The notes beneath the pieces are model-generated. The model saw only the letters and a list, made by a program, of their open reading frames with translations. It did not search any database and was not told the DNA's origin. The translations under genes were made by a program, and so were the position numbers. DNA of 64,000 bases from Martinezella lusitana (lineage in GTDB: Bacteria; Pseudomonadota; Alphaproteobacteria; Rhizobiales; Rhizobiaceae): positions 55,327-119,326 of the forward strand of contig NZ_JACHBG010000017.1 in assembly GCF_014207095.1 (NCBI RefSeq), given 5' to 3'. The first letter of the stretch is position 1. Each line of letters begins with the position of its first letter. Positions 1-9,060 of the stretch are shown one piece after another.

Positions 1-746
1 TTTCCCGGAGCGCCGACCCAACCAACACTGCCGAATTCAGCAGCGCGCTTGAACAGACGCTTCAAATGCGTCTTGGAGATCATGAACTGACTCTGCAAGA
101 CCTTCATCGAGAGCGGACCAATCAGCACTTTGTCGGCGGCAAAATCCATCGAGGTGATGCGTGAGATGAGATAGTCCACGACCACGCTACCAGAAGTCGC
201 CCAATTGAACAGGTTGAACGTCTCACCGGGATTGCGCAAAATATCGCTATCAATGATACGTTTGGCGATGATGGGATGCATGCGCCAGGTCGCGTCCGGG
301 TCCATCGCTATCGCCGCCATGCGGTTTCCGCCATCAAGCGTATCGAGCACGATGAGATGGGTGTGAATCCACCGCATCATGTACTCTCGTGTAAATGGGG
401 TCGGCTCGAGCAAGGTGACACGCCGATCCGAACCGCGTTGTATCGGTTGGATGAACTTGTAGGCCAGCATTTCCTTGAGGAACGCGGCCGCGGTATTGCG
501 GCTGGCAATGCCGTGTTTCACGGCAAAATCCGTGAACCGACTGGCGTAAAGCCCCGGTATCGGCTCATCCGGATAGCCGAGAAACAGCGAAAAGCCGGCA
601 TGGGCCATCAGCCATCGCTGCTGCGCCGCCATAATCGAGGCAATGCGGGGATTCTCGCTATATATGGCCATGAGTTCATGGGCGTTCTGCAACATTGCCG
701 ATAGAAAATGCTGGTTGCGAACAAGCTCATCTGCCGTGGATACCAT
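1..746 (-). CDS. Winged-helix regulator-like protein, 3' end outside window
   Basis: An uninterrupted leftward frame starts at ATG 746 and is still open at position 1, giving at least 248 residues. The stretch GIASRNTAAAFLKEML followed by a GSDRRVTLLEPTP wing-like loop (about residues 85-125) resembles a MarR-like winged helix. A second helix-turn-helix-like segment (QSQFMISKTHLKRLFK, about residues 220-235) lies near the window edge. No signal peptide or membrane segment is visible. It is divergent from the gene at 1046, so it may share that roughly 300-bp promoter region. The family was not recognised beyond the winged-helix look; a role as transcription regulator is inference. The start is the first ATG in the frame; the Shine-Dalgarno sequence is weak. 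Confidence 0.6.
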   Translation of the reverse strand, partial: MVSTADELVRNQHFLSAMLQNAHELMAIYSENPRIASIMAAQQRWLMAHAGFSLFLGYPDEPIPGLYASRFTDFAVKHGIASRNTAAAFLKEMLAYKFIQPIQRGSDRRVTLLEPTPFTREYMMRWIHTHLIVLDTLDGGNRMAAIAMDPDATWRMHPIIAKRIIDSDILRNPGETFNLFNWATSGSVVVDYLISRITSMDFAADKVLIGPLSMKVLQSQFMISKTHLKRLFKRAAEFGSVGWVGAPG

Positions 747-1045
747 GTGCGGAAATTTATCACCCTAGGTTTCAGAAGGAATCCGTGGCTCGACCCTAAC
801 CCGCTCCACGATACAATAAGATCACAAGAACAACGGTTTGTCTTGTGGTACTCGTGACTAACTCTAAGAATTTTAAGGATAAAGCTTAACGGCGAAATAT
901 ATCTCGCCAAGGCAAACTTGGGTTGGCGACGGTGCTTCCTCAATATTTCTTTGCATTTGGCCCGCAATTGGCCATGTTTCGGTAAAATCAGCGCCATAGT
1001 TCTCAAGAGAATGCATATCCGGGAAGTTGTCAAAAGGAGCGACCG

Positions 1046-1669
1046 ATGGATATGCAGCCTGTGAGATGGTGGAACGGTCAGAGCGAGGTGACCCGGAGGC
1101 TCGGTACCGGCCTTGCCGTTTGTGGGACAGTGGTTGGCGCACTCTATCTGATTGTCGAAACCGCGCCCAGCGAACGCGCGATGCGGCTTTTCGACGATAG
1201 TGGACGCATCACGATCAACAGTGCCAGGTCGTTGGATCAGGGCGTAACAAATGGGCCGCAACTCGCGATCGATGCGAGCCCGCCCACCCGCCAGATGATG
1301 GCGGCGGCAGTGCCGATCCCGATGCCATCGCCTTTCGCGAGCGCCAAGGTCGCAGCGCCGGTCAAGCATGTCGCTTTGCGCTCCGACGTCTTAAAGGCCA
1401 AACCTGCGATTGCCACCGGTGTTGAACGTTTTGACCGTTGCTTGCCGCAATGCGAAAGTCGAGATCCTTTGATTGCCGGATATCCGGAATATGCCCAGGC
1501 AGAGCCGCCATTGGTGAATCAGGACCCGCCTCCAGTCGTGGAGGAAAAGGTAGGGTTTCGTCCATTGGCCGGCGCACGCGAGCTGTTGAACCAGGCAGTC
1601 GATGCTCCCGGCGCGATGTTGCGCCGCAGCCGGCAAGCGCTCGACAATGTCGCCCACATAGAGTGGTGA
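1046..1669 (+). CDS. Hypothetical membrane-anchored protein
   Basis: 207 residues, starting at an ATG with a strong ribosome-binding site (AAAGGAG, 6 bases upstream). Residues 1-19 are polar/cationic and are followed by one hydrophobic segment (LAVCGTVVGALYLIV, about 23-37), suggesting a signal anchor with the rest outside the cytoplasm. The remainder is Pro- and Ala-rich with two closely spaced cysteines (CLPQC, about 132-136). No recognised domain, so no function is assigned. It stands alone and ends in a perfect 14-bp hairpin at 1696-1733. Confidence 0.65.
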   Translation: MDMQPVRWWNGQSEVTRRLGTGLAVCGTVVGALYLIVETAPSERAMRLFDDSGRITINSARSLDQGVTNGPQLAIDASPPTRQMMAAAVPIPMPSPFASAKVAAPVKHVALRSDVLKAKPAIATGVERFDRCLPQCESRDPLIAGYPEYAQAEPPLVNQDPPPVVEEKVGFRPLAGARELLNQAVDAPGAMLRRSRQALDNVAHIEW

Positions 1670-1695
1670 GGCTTTGCCGCCTGCAATATATAGGT

Positions 1696-1733
1696 GAGCG
1701 CCCATCGTCATATTCCCACGACGATGGGCGCTC
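1696..1733. terminator. Perfect 14-bp hairpin between convergent genes
   Basis: GAGCGCCCATCGTC (1696-1709) and its exact complement GACGATGGGCGCTC (1720-1733) are separated by 10 bases. The hairpin lies between the end of the 1046-1669 gene and the end of the leftward gene at 1787, so it could terminate both. The uridine tract is poor on both sides, so efficient intrinsic termination is not certain. Confidence 0.6.
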
Positions 1734-1786
1734 ATGTCCTTCAGATCGCCAAGCCCGCCGTCAGAGACGGATGCCGGGGGCGAGTA

Positions 1787-2518
1787 TCACAGTCTGCCTG
1801 CGAGAGAAGTACTGTGCAGCAGCTTGCAGAGGTTGACGAGACCTGCGTCGAAATCGCCTGAGGCCGTAACCTGACGGCAGGCAATAAGCATGCGCTTCTG
1901 CTCGGCAGTCGACAAAGTCCGGAAGGCTGCAAGGGTACGATTATTCGAACCGGTGCCGAGGCCGGAACCAGTTCCGTTCGTGCCTGTTCCTGCACCTGCC
2001 GTACCCAGGCCACCCGTACCGCCCGTGCCGGTACCAGTACCACCGGAGCCGACGCCGACACCCGCTCCGACGCCAAGTCCAGACCCGCCCAGGGACGCAC
2101 CGACGCCGGCATTAATGCCGCCGGATCCGCCAACCGACGCCCCGAGGCCTGCGTTTACTCCGCCAGAGCCGACAGACGTTCCAACGTTGGCGTTGACGCC
2201 GTTGGAGCCGCCCAAGGACGCACCAACACCAGCATTGACACCGCTCGTTCCGGATACGAAGGCACCCACTCCTGTATTGACGCCGTTCGTTCCGCCGACC
2301 GAGGTAGCGACACCGGCATTCAATCCGTTGGAACCGAGACCAGCGCCGACATTGGCATTGATGCCGCCGAGGGAGACACCCACACCTGCGCCAAGCCCGC
2401 CGCTACTGGGCGAACTGCCACTGCGATCCGTCCCGCCGCCAGGTTCTGCATAAGCTGTCGAAGCCAACAAAAGAAATGCGGATGCCGCAACCGCCATCCG
2501 TGAAGATCGTACTCTCAT
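1787..2518 (-). CDS. Secreted Gly/Asn/Ala/Val repeat protein
   Basis: 243 residues. ATG 2518 is chosen because CGGAG lies 7 bases upstream and a clean Sec signal peptide follows directly (RMAVAASAFLLLASTAYA, cleavage expected after AYA near residue 25). The frame could extend further upstream, but that part does not look coding. Residues about 40-150 are near-perfect 13-15 residue repeats of the form G-[VI/L]-N-[AT]-[GN]-[VL]-G-[AT]-S-[LV]-G-G, followed by a Gly/Thr-rich tract (about 150-190). A short conserved-looking C-terminal domain (about 195-240) holds two cysteines (LIACRQV and LVNLCKL). The pattern suggests a low-complexity exported or surface protein. The repeats are not collagen Gly-X-Y, and no enzymatic function can be inferred. 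Confidence 0.75.
   Translation of the reverse strand: MRVRSSRMAVAASAFLLLASTAYAEPGGGTDRSGSSPSSGGLGAGVGVSLGGINANVGAGLGSNGLNAGVATSVGGTNGVNTGVGAFVSGTSGVNAGVGASLGGSNGVNANVGTSVGSGGVNAGLGASVGGSGGINAGVGASLGGSGLGVGAGVGVGSGGTGTGTGGTGGLGTAGAGTGTNGTGSGLGTGSNNRTLAAFRTLSTAEQKRMLIACRQVTASGDFDAGLVNLCKLLHSTSLAGRL
2050..2400 (-). repeat. About seven in-frame 39-45 bp coding repeats
   Basis: Tandem degenerate direct repeats encode the GVNAGVGASLGG-type units of the secreted protein at 1787-2518. Unit length varies in multiples of three, so the frame is kept. Copy-number variation between strains would be expected from such an array. Confidence 0.7.
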
Positions 2519-2798
2519 GACTAAACTCCGTTTCAGTTTTGACCAGTTAAGCAGCCAGTTTCTGATTATCGGAGCGCGCGCACCGTAGAGTTGGAATGAA
2601 TGGGCGACGCTTGTTGTCCTTTCCTCCCAAGACCATCTTCCAGAATAGTCTAAATTAGTAATATCGCAACAAAGAATTGCGCGGATGCCTTGCACAATGA
2701 TAACACAACCAACCGAGCGCAGAATGAGCTGCCCCATTTCGCAACAGGGTTGTTCTTACTTCATATTTCGGACAAGGCTATTCTGCGAAACCGAGCGG

Positions 2799-4028
2799 CT
2801 AGGCGCGCTCAGCCCAGATCTTTGCCAGTTCAACGAGCGTTTTAACAGCTTTCTCCATGTCCTGGCGACTGACCCATTCTAGCGGCGAATGAAACGCGTG
2901 GCCGCCGGCAAACAGATTGGCGCAAGGCAATCCCATGAAGGAGAGCCGCGAGCCATCCGTGCCGCCGCGGATACTGCCGCGCACAGGCTCCATGCCCGCA
3001 CGACGGATTGCCTCGACGGCATAATCGACGATCTGAGGATGACCATCGAGGATGGTCTTCATGTTGCGGTATTGGTGCTTCACCGTGAATGTGTAGGAAG
3101 AGCCCGGATAGGTTGCCATGACATCCTTGACGATCCCCTCCAGCATGGCCTCCTTCTCAGCAAGACCAGCCTCATTGAAATCGCGAATGATGAAACCAAG
3201 CGAGGCTTTCTCCATGGAACCGCTGATACCGGTCGGATGAATGAAGCCATCGCGGCCGGCCGTTGTTTCAGGCGCTATGTTCTTGGGCAATCTGTCGATG
3301 ATCGCGCCGGCAATCTTGATGGCATTTTCCATCCTGCCCAGCGCAAAACCGGGGTGAATGGCAACGCCCTGAATATTGACTTCGACACCATCGGCCGAAA
3401 ATGTCTCGTCTTCTATGTGGCCGGCGGTTTCGCCGTCGACCGTATAGGCAAATTGCGCACCGAGTTTCTGCAGATCCACCTTGTCGACGCCGCGGCCGAT
3501 TTCCTCGTCAGGCGTGAACAGCAACTTTATGGTGCCGTGGCGGATTTGCGGATTGTCGACGAGATATTGCGCAGCGGCCACGATCTCGGCGAGTCCGGCC
3601 TTGTCATCGGCACCGAGCAAAGTCGTGCCGTCGGAGGTAATGATGTCGTTGCCGATCTGATCCTTGAGGGCGGCGTGCTCGTCGAAACGAATGATACGCT
3701 GCGGATCGCAGGCAAGCCTGATGTCGCCGCCGGCGTAGTTTCTCACGATCTGTGGCTTGACATTCGTGCCGGTGAAGTCGGTTGCGGTATCCATGTGCGA
3801 GCAGAAGCAGATGACCGGAACCGGTTTTTCGACGTTGGAGGGTATCGTCGCATAGACATAGCCATATTCATCCAGGTGAGCGTCGGACAGGCCGATCGCC
3901 AGCAACTCTTCGACGAGGATACGGCCTAGATTCTTCTGCTTGGCGGTGGACGGATGGGTGGCCGAATTTGCATCCGATTGGGTGTCGACAACGACATAGC
4001 GAAGGAAGCGATCGGTGACGGTGGTCAT
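2799..4028 (-). CDS. pepT: Peptidase T (tripeptide aminopeptidase, M20B)
   Basis: 409 residues, the usual PepT length (E. coli protein about 408). PepT is a cytoplasmic di-zinc aminopeptidase that removes the N-terminal residue of tripeptides. Metal ligands and catalytic residues of the M20 family are visible: CSHMDTA (His78, Asp80), GADDKAGLAE (Asp141/142), TPDEEIGRG (Glu175/176), TVDGE (Asp198) and the C-terminal AGGHAFHSPLEW histidine. ATG 4028 was chosen over an upstream start in the same frame because GGAG lies 8 bases before it and the protein then begins like PepT. It is a single-gene unit, and no regulatory site was identified. Confidence 0.93.
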   Translation of the reverse strand: MTTVTDRFLRYVVVDTQSDANSATHPSTAKQKNLGRILVEELLAIGLSDAHLDEYGYVYATIPSNVEKPVPVICFCSHMDTATDFTGTNVKPQIVRNYAGGDIRLACDPQRIIRFDEHAALKDQIGNDIITSDGTTLLGADDKAGLAEIVAAAQYLVDNPQIRHGTIKLLFTPDEEIGRGVDKVDLQKLGAQFAYTVDGETAGHIEDETFSADGVEVNIQGVAIHPGFALGRMENAIKIAGAIIDRLPKNIAPETTAGRDGFIHPTGISGSMEKASLGFIIRDFNEAGLAEKEAMLEGIVKDVMATYPGSSYTFTVKHQYRNMKTILDGHPQIVDYAVEAIRRAGMEPVRGSIRGGTDGSRLSFMGLPCANLFAGGHAFHSPLEWVSRQDMEKAVKTLVELAKIWAERA

Positions 4029-4215
4029 GAGTCTGGCTCCAATGGTCCTCTGAGTTGCATAGCTATAGCGATACGCCGCCTCGCCGTGAAACCGTTTCCG
4101 CATCGGAACGACGCCGCCGGTAAAGCTCAAGTCTATCGAAGAAATAAGAGTTGCCGATCGGGCTCGACGGCAGGTGAATGTTGATCAGCGATACCTTTGG
4201 CACCGCCGACGAAAA

Positions 4216-4243
4216 GGCCGCCCCAGCCGATAGCGGGGCGGCC
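4216..4243 (-). terminator. Intrinsic terminator of the DUF992 gene
   Basis: A 9-bp perfect stem (4216-4224 with 4235-4243, GGCCGCCCC/GGGGCGGCC) is followed on the minus strand by TTTTCG. It lies 32 bases beyond the stop codon of the leftward gene ending at 4276. Confidence 0.8.
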
Positions 4244-4275
4244 GTCAATTTCACATCGCCTTGCAGCGGCGCAAC

Positions 4276-4797
4276 TTAGTTCGTTGCAGTCAGCGTAACG
4301 GACGTACCGGTTGCGGCAAGGTTAAGGCCGAGCTGACCCGTAACGCTGACCGTCTGAAGCTGGATGGAGCCGGCAGTGCCGCCGACGAGAATGTTGGTGC
4401 CAACGCCAGCACCCACAGTCGCTTCGACCGTGGCGCCCTGATAGAGGCCGCTCAGAGAGCCACGATGGTAGCCGGCTGTCGGCGCGAATACCAGCCAAAC
4501 GAGCCGGCTGCGGGTCGTAAAGCCGAGATCGACGCCCATCTTCCTGATCGCACCGGTATAGTGATCGACGCGCGCCTTTCCGACTGTCGAATGGAAGGTG
4601 CACTCCACTTCCTTCGCGGAGCCAAGGACATAGCCCACACCGCCGCCGATTTCGCAATCGAGGTAGCCGATCTTGACACCATTGCGCTCGTCGGTTCCCT
4701 CGTCGCTATAGGTCGTCAGATCCGCTGCGCGCACTGCCGCCGTGCCGGCGACCATCAGCGATACGGCAGAAAGTGCCAGTGTCAGGATTTTTCTCAT
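4276..4797 (-). CDS. DUF992 family exported protein
   Basis: 173 residues with a typical Sec signal peptide (RKILTLALSAVSLMVAGTAAVRA, cleavage near residue 24). The body matches the DUF992 family of rhizobia and relatives: DCEIGGGVGYVLGSAKEVECTF at about 48-69, a tripartite Gly-rich beta pattern, and YQGATVEATVGAGVGTN near 120. Two cysteines (in LDCEI and VECTF) could form a disulfide in the periplasm. The start is well supported by GGAGA 6 bases upstream. The family function is unknown. It is transcribed alone and ends at the terminator at 4216-4243. Confidence 0.88.
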   Translation of the reverse strand: MRKILTLALSAVSLMVAGTAAVRAADLTTYSDEGTDERNGVKIGYLDCEIGGGVGYVLGSAKEVECTFHSTVGKARVDHYTGAIRKMGVDLGFTTRSRLVWLVFAPTAGYHRGSLSGLYQGATVEATVGAGVGTNILVGGTAGSIQLQTVSVTGQLGLNLAATGTSVTLTATN

Positions 4798-5044
4798 CTG
4801 TTTTCTCCTTGTCAGAGTATTTATGGGTGGGACACCCTTTGGCCAAGCCGATGGAATCAGCTCTCAACTACAGTCTGTAACTCCAGAACGATCCTCAAAA
4901 TAAGGCGGCTATCGTCATGATCCACCTTAGATTATAGGGAGCTAGAACGGCGATCACAGCCCTCGTTCCTTCACGTTTTGCAACCGATTGAATCGCGCGG
5001 CTTAAAATCGGCCGCGGGAGACCGCAGAACCAGCCAATAGTCAA

Positions 5045-6292
5045 TCACGCATTCTCGGGCAGCTTTTCTTTCGCGGTGAAGGCGAAAACATCGACCGGTT
5101 CACCCAAGCCCTTCAGTGGAAAGGAGCCAAGGCTTTCCATATCGCGCTGACAACTGGCCATTTCGACGAAGGCTTTGGACAGAAGCACCGGCCGCTTCAC
5201 CTGCTTCGTTAGCGATTCCAGCCGCGAAGCAATATTGACGGCGGGGCCGATAACGGTGAAGTCGAGCCGTGTACGCGAGCCGATATTGCCGTACATCACG
5301 TCGCCGACATGCACGCCCACTCCGTAGCGAAGCACCTCGCGGCCATGCTTTCGGTTCTCTTCGTTGAGTGCCGCTACCGCGGCCTGCGCTTCGCTGATGG
5401 AGACGAGGAGATTGTGGCAGGCATTGGGGTCGCTGAGCGGAAAGATGGCGAGAAGCCCGTCGCCCATGAATTTCAGAATTTCGCCGCCGTGCTTCTCGAT
5501 CGGTTCAACCATGGCATCGAAATAACCGTTGAGCAGCTCGATGACGTCGTCTCTCGGCCACATATCGGAGATCGTGGTGAAATCGCGAAGGTCGCAGATC
5601 AGGATTGCGGCGCCGACAGTGGCGCCGCTGCCGCGCGTCGTCGCTCCCGCCAGGATCTGCTCGCTGGCATGCGGTCCGACATAGGTGCGCAAAAGAGTGC
5701 GCGCCATAATGTTCTTGAGCCTGATCTCCGTCACCATCGTCAGTGCCGGCAGCAAGTCCTTCAGGAAGGTGATGTCCCGTTCGGTGAACCCGCCCGGCGC
5801 ATCGGACGCAAAGGTGACGATGTGGCGCTTGCCGAGCGTATGATAGATCGGCCAGGCGATATAATCCGTCAGCCCTTCCGCATGCATTTCCTTGTATAAG
5901 GGATAGGACAACTGGTTTTTGTCCGAGACCTCCAGATTTTGCCGGACTTCGATTGCACCGTTGAAAATCTCGTTAATAGGACTGGCCAGAAACTGTGGCG
6001 TCTTCTCGACGCCATAGCTGAAGGTGGCAATGTCGCCTTCCTTCATGCCGGTGCGCCAGAGGATCCGCGCGCCGAGCCATTGCGGATGCAATGTTCTGAA
6101 ATGCATGGTTGATCGGGCGACCGATATTCCGACCGCTCGCATCTTCTCGCATAGTTCAACGAGGATGTTGTCGATGAAGCGCTGCTCGCGAACATCATGC
6201 ATCAGCCAGTCGAGGATCTTGCTCTGCTTCGTCGGCCAATGACCGCGATCATCGATTTCCGAGCCGACCGTTGCTTCAATAGAGGATTCCAT
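5045..6292 (-). CDS. Class III adenylate/guanylate cyclase with sensor-like N-terminus
   Basis: 415 residues. The C-terminal half (about 225-400) is a class III nucleotide cyclase domain: ILICDLRDFTTISD carries the first metal-binding Asp, GGEILKFMGDGLLAIF the second, and DFTVIGPAVNIASRLE the conserved dimer/transition-state region. The N-terminal 200 residues contain no membrane segment and look like a GAF-type sensory domain (SYPLYKEMHAEGLTDYIAWPI). It would make cAMP (less likely cGMP) in the cytoplasm in response to an unknown signal. Rhizobia carry many such paralogues. The start at 6292 is preceded by GGGGTAGGAA. It is divergent from the gene at 6511. Confidence 0.88.
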   Translation of the reverse strand: MESSIEATVGSEIDDRGHWPTKQSKILDWLMHDVREQRFIDNILVELCEKMRAVGISVARSTMHFRTLHPQWLGARILWRTGMKEGDIATFSYGVEKTPQFLASPINEIFNGAIEVRQNLEVSDKNQLSYPLYKEMHAEGLTDYIAWPIYHTLGKRHIVTFASDAPGGFTERDITFLKDLLPALTMVTEIRLKNIMARTLLRTYVGPHASEQILAGATTRGSGATVGAAILICDLRDFTTISDMWPRDDVIELLNGYFDAMVEPIEKHGGEILKFMGDGLLAIFPLSDPNACHNLLVSISEAQAAVAALNEENRKHGREVLRYGVGVHVGDVMYGNIGSRTRLDFTVIGPAVNIASRLESLTKQVKRPVLLSKAFVEMASCQRDMESLGSFPLKGLGEPVDVFAFTAKEKLPENA

Positions 6293-6510
6293 TTCCTACC
6301 CCACAAATTCTCTTGCCTGTCACCGACGGTCGCTGCTTGCGCCGAGGCGAATATATCGCCCTCGCCATTTGCCGGAAACGATGTTCCGCCAGAAGTTTGC
6401 GGATTTGCACGCCAATTCTTCCGCTCTGGCGCGACAACGCTGAATCGGTCATATCCTTCATATGGTTCGGCGGCTGCCGGGCTGCAAACAAATTGTTTAG
6501 GGGTAGCGAA

Positions 6511-7092
6511 TTGAGAGCTTATTTGGCAGGTCCCGAGGTGTTTCTTCCCAATGCGCGGGAAGTGCTGGACCGCAAGATCGCCTTGGCGCGCAGCTATGGC
6601 TTTATGCCAGTATCGCCCGGCGATCTGACCGTTCCGGAAACGGAAACCAAATATCAGCGTGGACTGGCAATCAGCGCCATCAATGAGAGCCTGATGAGCA
6701 GCGCCGATCTCATCATCGCCAATCTCACGCCATTTCGGGGCGTCTCGGCGGATGTCGGCACAGTTTTTGAACTAGGCTTTATGTGCGCACGCGGTTGCCC
6801 CGCCTTTGCCTTTTCCAATGCCACCGAAAATCACTTCGAACGTGTGAGCACCTTCTATCGGTCGGACGTGCATCTCGGTGCCGACGGACGCCATCGCGGA
6901 CCGGACGGCATGGCTCTCGAGAATTTCGACATGACAGAAAATCTGATGCTGGATGGCGGAATCGCCACGCGCAATGGCGCGATAGTCACGCGAAAAGTGG
7001 CGCCTGATCAGCTGTTTCTGGACCTGACCGCCTTTGAAGAATGCTTGAAGCTGGCGGCGAAGAGACTGTTGAAACCTGCCGTCGGCGCCTGA
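6511..7092 (+). CDS. Nucleoside 2-deoxyribosyltransferase-like protein
   Basis: 193 residues from a TTG start at 6511, preferred because TTTAGGGG lies just upstream and the protein then opens with the family hallmark YLAGPEVF (residues 4-11). The frame is open further upstream but does not look coding there. SADLIIANLTPFRG and SADVGTVFELGFMCARG (about 65-95) are the nucleotide-sugar-binding loop and the catalytic glutamate region of PF05014 enzymes, which cleave or exchange the base of (deoxy)nucleosides or nucleotides. The DNMP-hydrolase branch of the same superfamily is an alternative. Nearby purine uptake and deamination genes fit a salvage role, but it is not in operon with them. Confidence 0.75.
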   Translation: MRAYLAGPEVFLPNAREVLDRKIALARSYGFMPVSPGDLTVPETETKYQRGLAISAINESLMSSADLIIANLTPFRGVSADVGTVFELGFMCARGCPAFAFSNATENHFERVSTFYRSDVHLGADGRHRGPDGMALENFDMTENLMLDGGIATRNGAIVTRKVAPDQLFLDLTAFEECLKLAAKRLLKPAVGA

Positions 7093-7158
7093 CTGCTTAC
7101 GAGAGGCAGTGTTCCTTCCAAAACGATCGATCGGGCGCGATGCGACGGCGCCGCGGTA

Positions 7159-7977
7159 TCACCAACGCCCTGACAGAGCGTCATCGATTGCTTTGGCTCT
7201 TGCTGGAAGCTGGCCGTAGGCCGTCACATCCGGCCTGACGAATCCGGCAAGGCCGAGCGATTTCAAAATGGCGCGGCCGTCCGGGCTTCGGTGTACATCG
7301 AGAAGTGCCACCTGAAGCGCATCGTTTGTCTCGAGAGGCAGCTGCCTGGCCGCGACGAGGAGCGGGAAGGGTGCCGGCCTTGTCGTCGCGATCACTCGCA
7401 AAGGGGCGAGCATATCAGGCTCGTGCAGTTCCAATAGTTGGAAAGCATAGGCGTCGATCGCACCGACATCGATCGCATTGGTGCGGATTGCCTCGATCAC
7501 CCCATGCGGATTGAGCAGCGGACCGACCGTCTCTGGGGCTGAATGTTCGTTTGCGATTTCGGCAAAAAACTCCCGCGGCGCATTGTAGCCGGACTGAGAG
7601 TCTCGCACTGTCCAACCCCAGCGCAAGCCTGGAAGATCTGCAAGATCAAATGACGCATCGCGCCCCACGACGATGTGGCTGGCATAGACCGGTTGTCCCT
7701 TGCTCCAATCCGCGAGGGAAACCGGTGCCGCCAGCGGCACGGGACGTTCCTCGGCTGCCAGTTTGGAAAACGGATAGCCGCACATGAAAACGACGCCCAT
7801 ATCCGAGCGCGCCCAAAGTTCTGAAAGGGGTGCGGGTGCGGCGTGGGGAATAATCTCGAGATCGACATCGGAACGGCGAGAAAGCCAATGGAACAAGCGA
7901 TCCCATTGCTCCGAAATCCGCGGGCTGAGATTATACATGCGCGAGCAAGCGATGGCTGGGGCTAGGGGCGTCGTCAT
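7159..7977 (-). CDS. PhnD-like periplasmic-binding-fold protein without signal peptide
   Basis: 272 residues. The fold signature is that of the phosphate/phosphonate (PhnD) group of substrate-binding proteins: SDMGVVFMCGYPF (about 58-70), SHIVVGRDASFDLADLPG (about 98-115) and AIRTNAIDVGAIDAYAFQLL (about 162-182). No Sec signal or lipobox precedes the domain, so it is probably cytoplasmic or the true export signal is absent. It lies 6 bases downstream of the ornithine-cyclodeaminase family gene, clearly in the same leftward operon. No permease or ATPase lies beside it, so a sensing or enzyme-associated role is as likely as transport. Confidence 0.7.
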   Translation of the reverse strand: MTTPLAPAIACSRMYNLSPRISEQWDRLFHWLSRRSDVDLEIIPHAAPAPLSELWARSDMGVVFMCGYPFSKLAAEERPVPLAAPVSLADWSKGQPVYASHIVVGRDASFDLADLPGLRWGWTVRDSQSGYNAPREFFAEIANEHSAPETVGPLLNPHGVIEAIRTNAIDVGAIDAYAFQLLELHEPDMLAPLRVIATTRPAPFPLLVAARQLPLETNDALQVALLDVHRSPDGRAILKSLGLAGFVRPDVTAYGQLPARAKAIDDALSGRW

Positions 7978-7983
7978 ATCAGG

Positions 7984-8988
7984 TCACGCAAAACGAAGGC
8001 GTTGGCCGATATTCATGCGTCTGGCCTTTTCGACCATCGCCGCGCCGAGCGCGACATCGGTGGTGCTGAGCCCGCGATGCCAGAAGAGGATAGTCTCCTC
8101 GTCATTTTCGCGACCGGGCTTGGCGCCGCAAACGATCTGACCGATTTCGGCATGGAGCGTCTCGGCCGTCACCTTGCCCTCATCGACATGTCGGCGCAGC
8201 GCGCCGAACGGCCGACCGGGACCGCACTGTCCCCAATCGTCAACGACGACCTTGTCCATAATGTCGGTCAGGTCGAATTCGAGCGCGCTCATCGTGCCGT
8301 AGGGAACGACGAATGCACCTTTCTTCACCCAGTTCGTTTTGAAGAGTGGCGCAGGTTCCGGCAGACGGCTGGCCTCAATCATGATATCGGCGCCCTTGAG
8401 GCAATCTTCCCAATTATCCGTCACGACGATCTTTTTGCCGAGGTCCTTTTCCAAGCGCGCAGCGAATGCATCCCGGCTTTCCGGGCGGCGGGAGTGGACG
8501 CGGATTTCTTCGAAATCGAAGAGATGATCGAGCAGACGCACATTCCAATAAGAGGTGCCGCGCGCTCCGATATGGCCGAGGATCTTGCTGTCCTTGCGGG
8601 CAAGATGGCGGGCACCGATAGCCGTGACAGCGCCAGTGCGCATGTCGGTAATCGCGGTCGCGTCGATCACAGCCTTCGGCACGCCGGTATGCGGATCGAA
8701 GAGGTTGAGCACAGCCATTTCCGAAGGCAGGCCCTGTTTGTAATTGTCAACAAAGTCGCCGACGACCTTCACGCCTGCATAATCCAATGGTTTCACATAG
8801 CCGCGCAAGACATTGAAATGTCCTTTATCTGAGCTCTCTGGAACGAGATGGACACGGGGCTCGATCACGGTCTCGCCGCGCCCTTGCGCATCGAGTGCTG
8901 TGGTCACGGCGTCCAGAATTTCATCGTTGGAAAGTGCCAGTGCCTTCGCATCGAGGGCATTCAGATAGTCGATCCAGATTTCCTGCAT
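7984..8988 (-). CDS. Ornithine cyclodeaminase / mu-crystallin family protein
   Basis: 334 residues from ATG 8988; an ATG two codons earlier (8994) is possible, but GGAG is better spaced for 8988. The family is NAD(P)-dependent: members include ornithine and alanine dehydrogenases and amino-acid or imine reductases. GHFNVLRGYV, VVGDFVDNYKQGLPSEMAVLNLFD and DMRTGAVTAIGARHLA (about 120-135) match substrate-contact and cap regions. The Rossmann motif region ILGHIGARGTSYWNVRLL (about 138-155) has GARGTS in place of the common GxGxQA, which is slightly unusual. It is in operon with the HAL-family gene upstream and the PhnD-like gene downstream, suggesting a small amino-acid catabolic unit. The exact substrate is unknown. 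Confidence 0.82.
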   Translation of the reverse strand: MQEIWIDYLNALDAKALALSNDEILDAVTTALDAQGRGETVIEPRVHLVPESSDKGHFNVLRGYVKPLDYAGVKVVGDFVDNYKQGLPSEMAVLNLFDPHTGVPKAVIDATAITDMRTGAVTAIGARHLARKDSKILGHIGARGTSYWNVRLLDHLFDFEEIRVHSRRPESRDAFAARLEKDLGKKIVVTDNWEDCLKGADIMIEASRLPEPAPLFKTNWVKKGAFVVPYGTMSALEFDLTDIMDKVVVDDWGQCGPGRPFGALRRHVDEGKVTAETLHAEIGQIVCGAKPGRENDEETILFWHRGLSTTDVALGAAMVEKARRMNIGQRLRFA

Positions 8989-9060
8989 TGCCATTCTCCA
9001 AGTCACTTGCCGGCTGAGCCGGTCTATCGATAAGGCGGGTTGCGCGCCTGTTGGGCACCA

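Noticed and set aside
608..1369. 253-residue leftward frame overlapping two genes
   Set aside because: It is antisense to the 1046 gene, whose ribosome-binding site is strong, and overlaps the 1-746 regulator; composition is Arg/His-rich as in shadow frames.
2050..2400. Direct repeats as a CRISPR array
   Set aside because: The units are contiguous, in frame and encode a glycine-rich protein; there are no unique spacers or cas genes.
1890..2453. Pro-rich 187-residue rightward frame
   Set aside because: It is the complement of the Gly-repeat gene; the Pro-rich pattern is the mirror of Gly codons.
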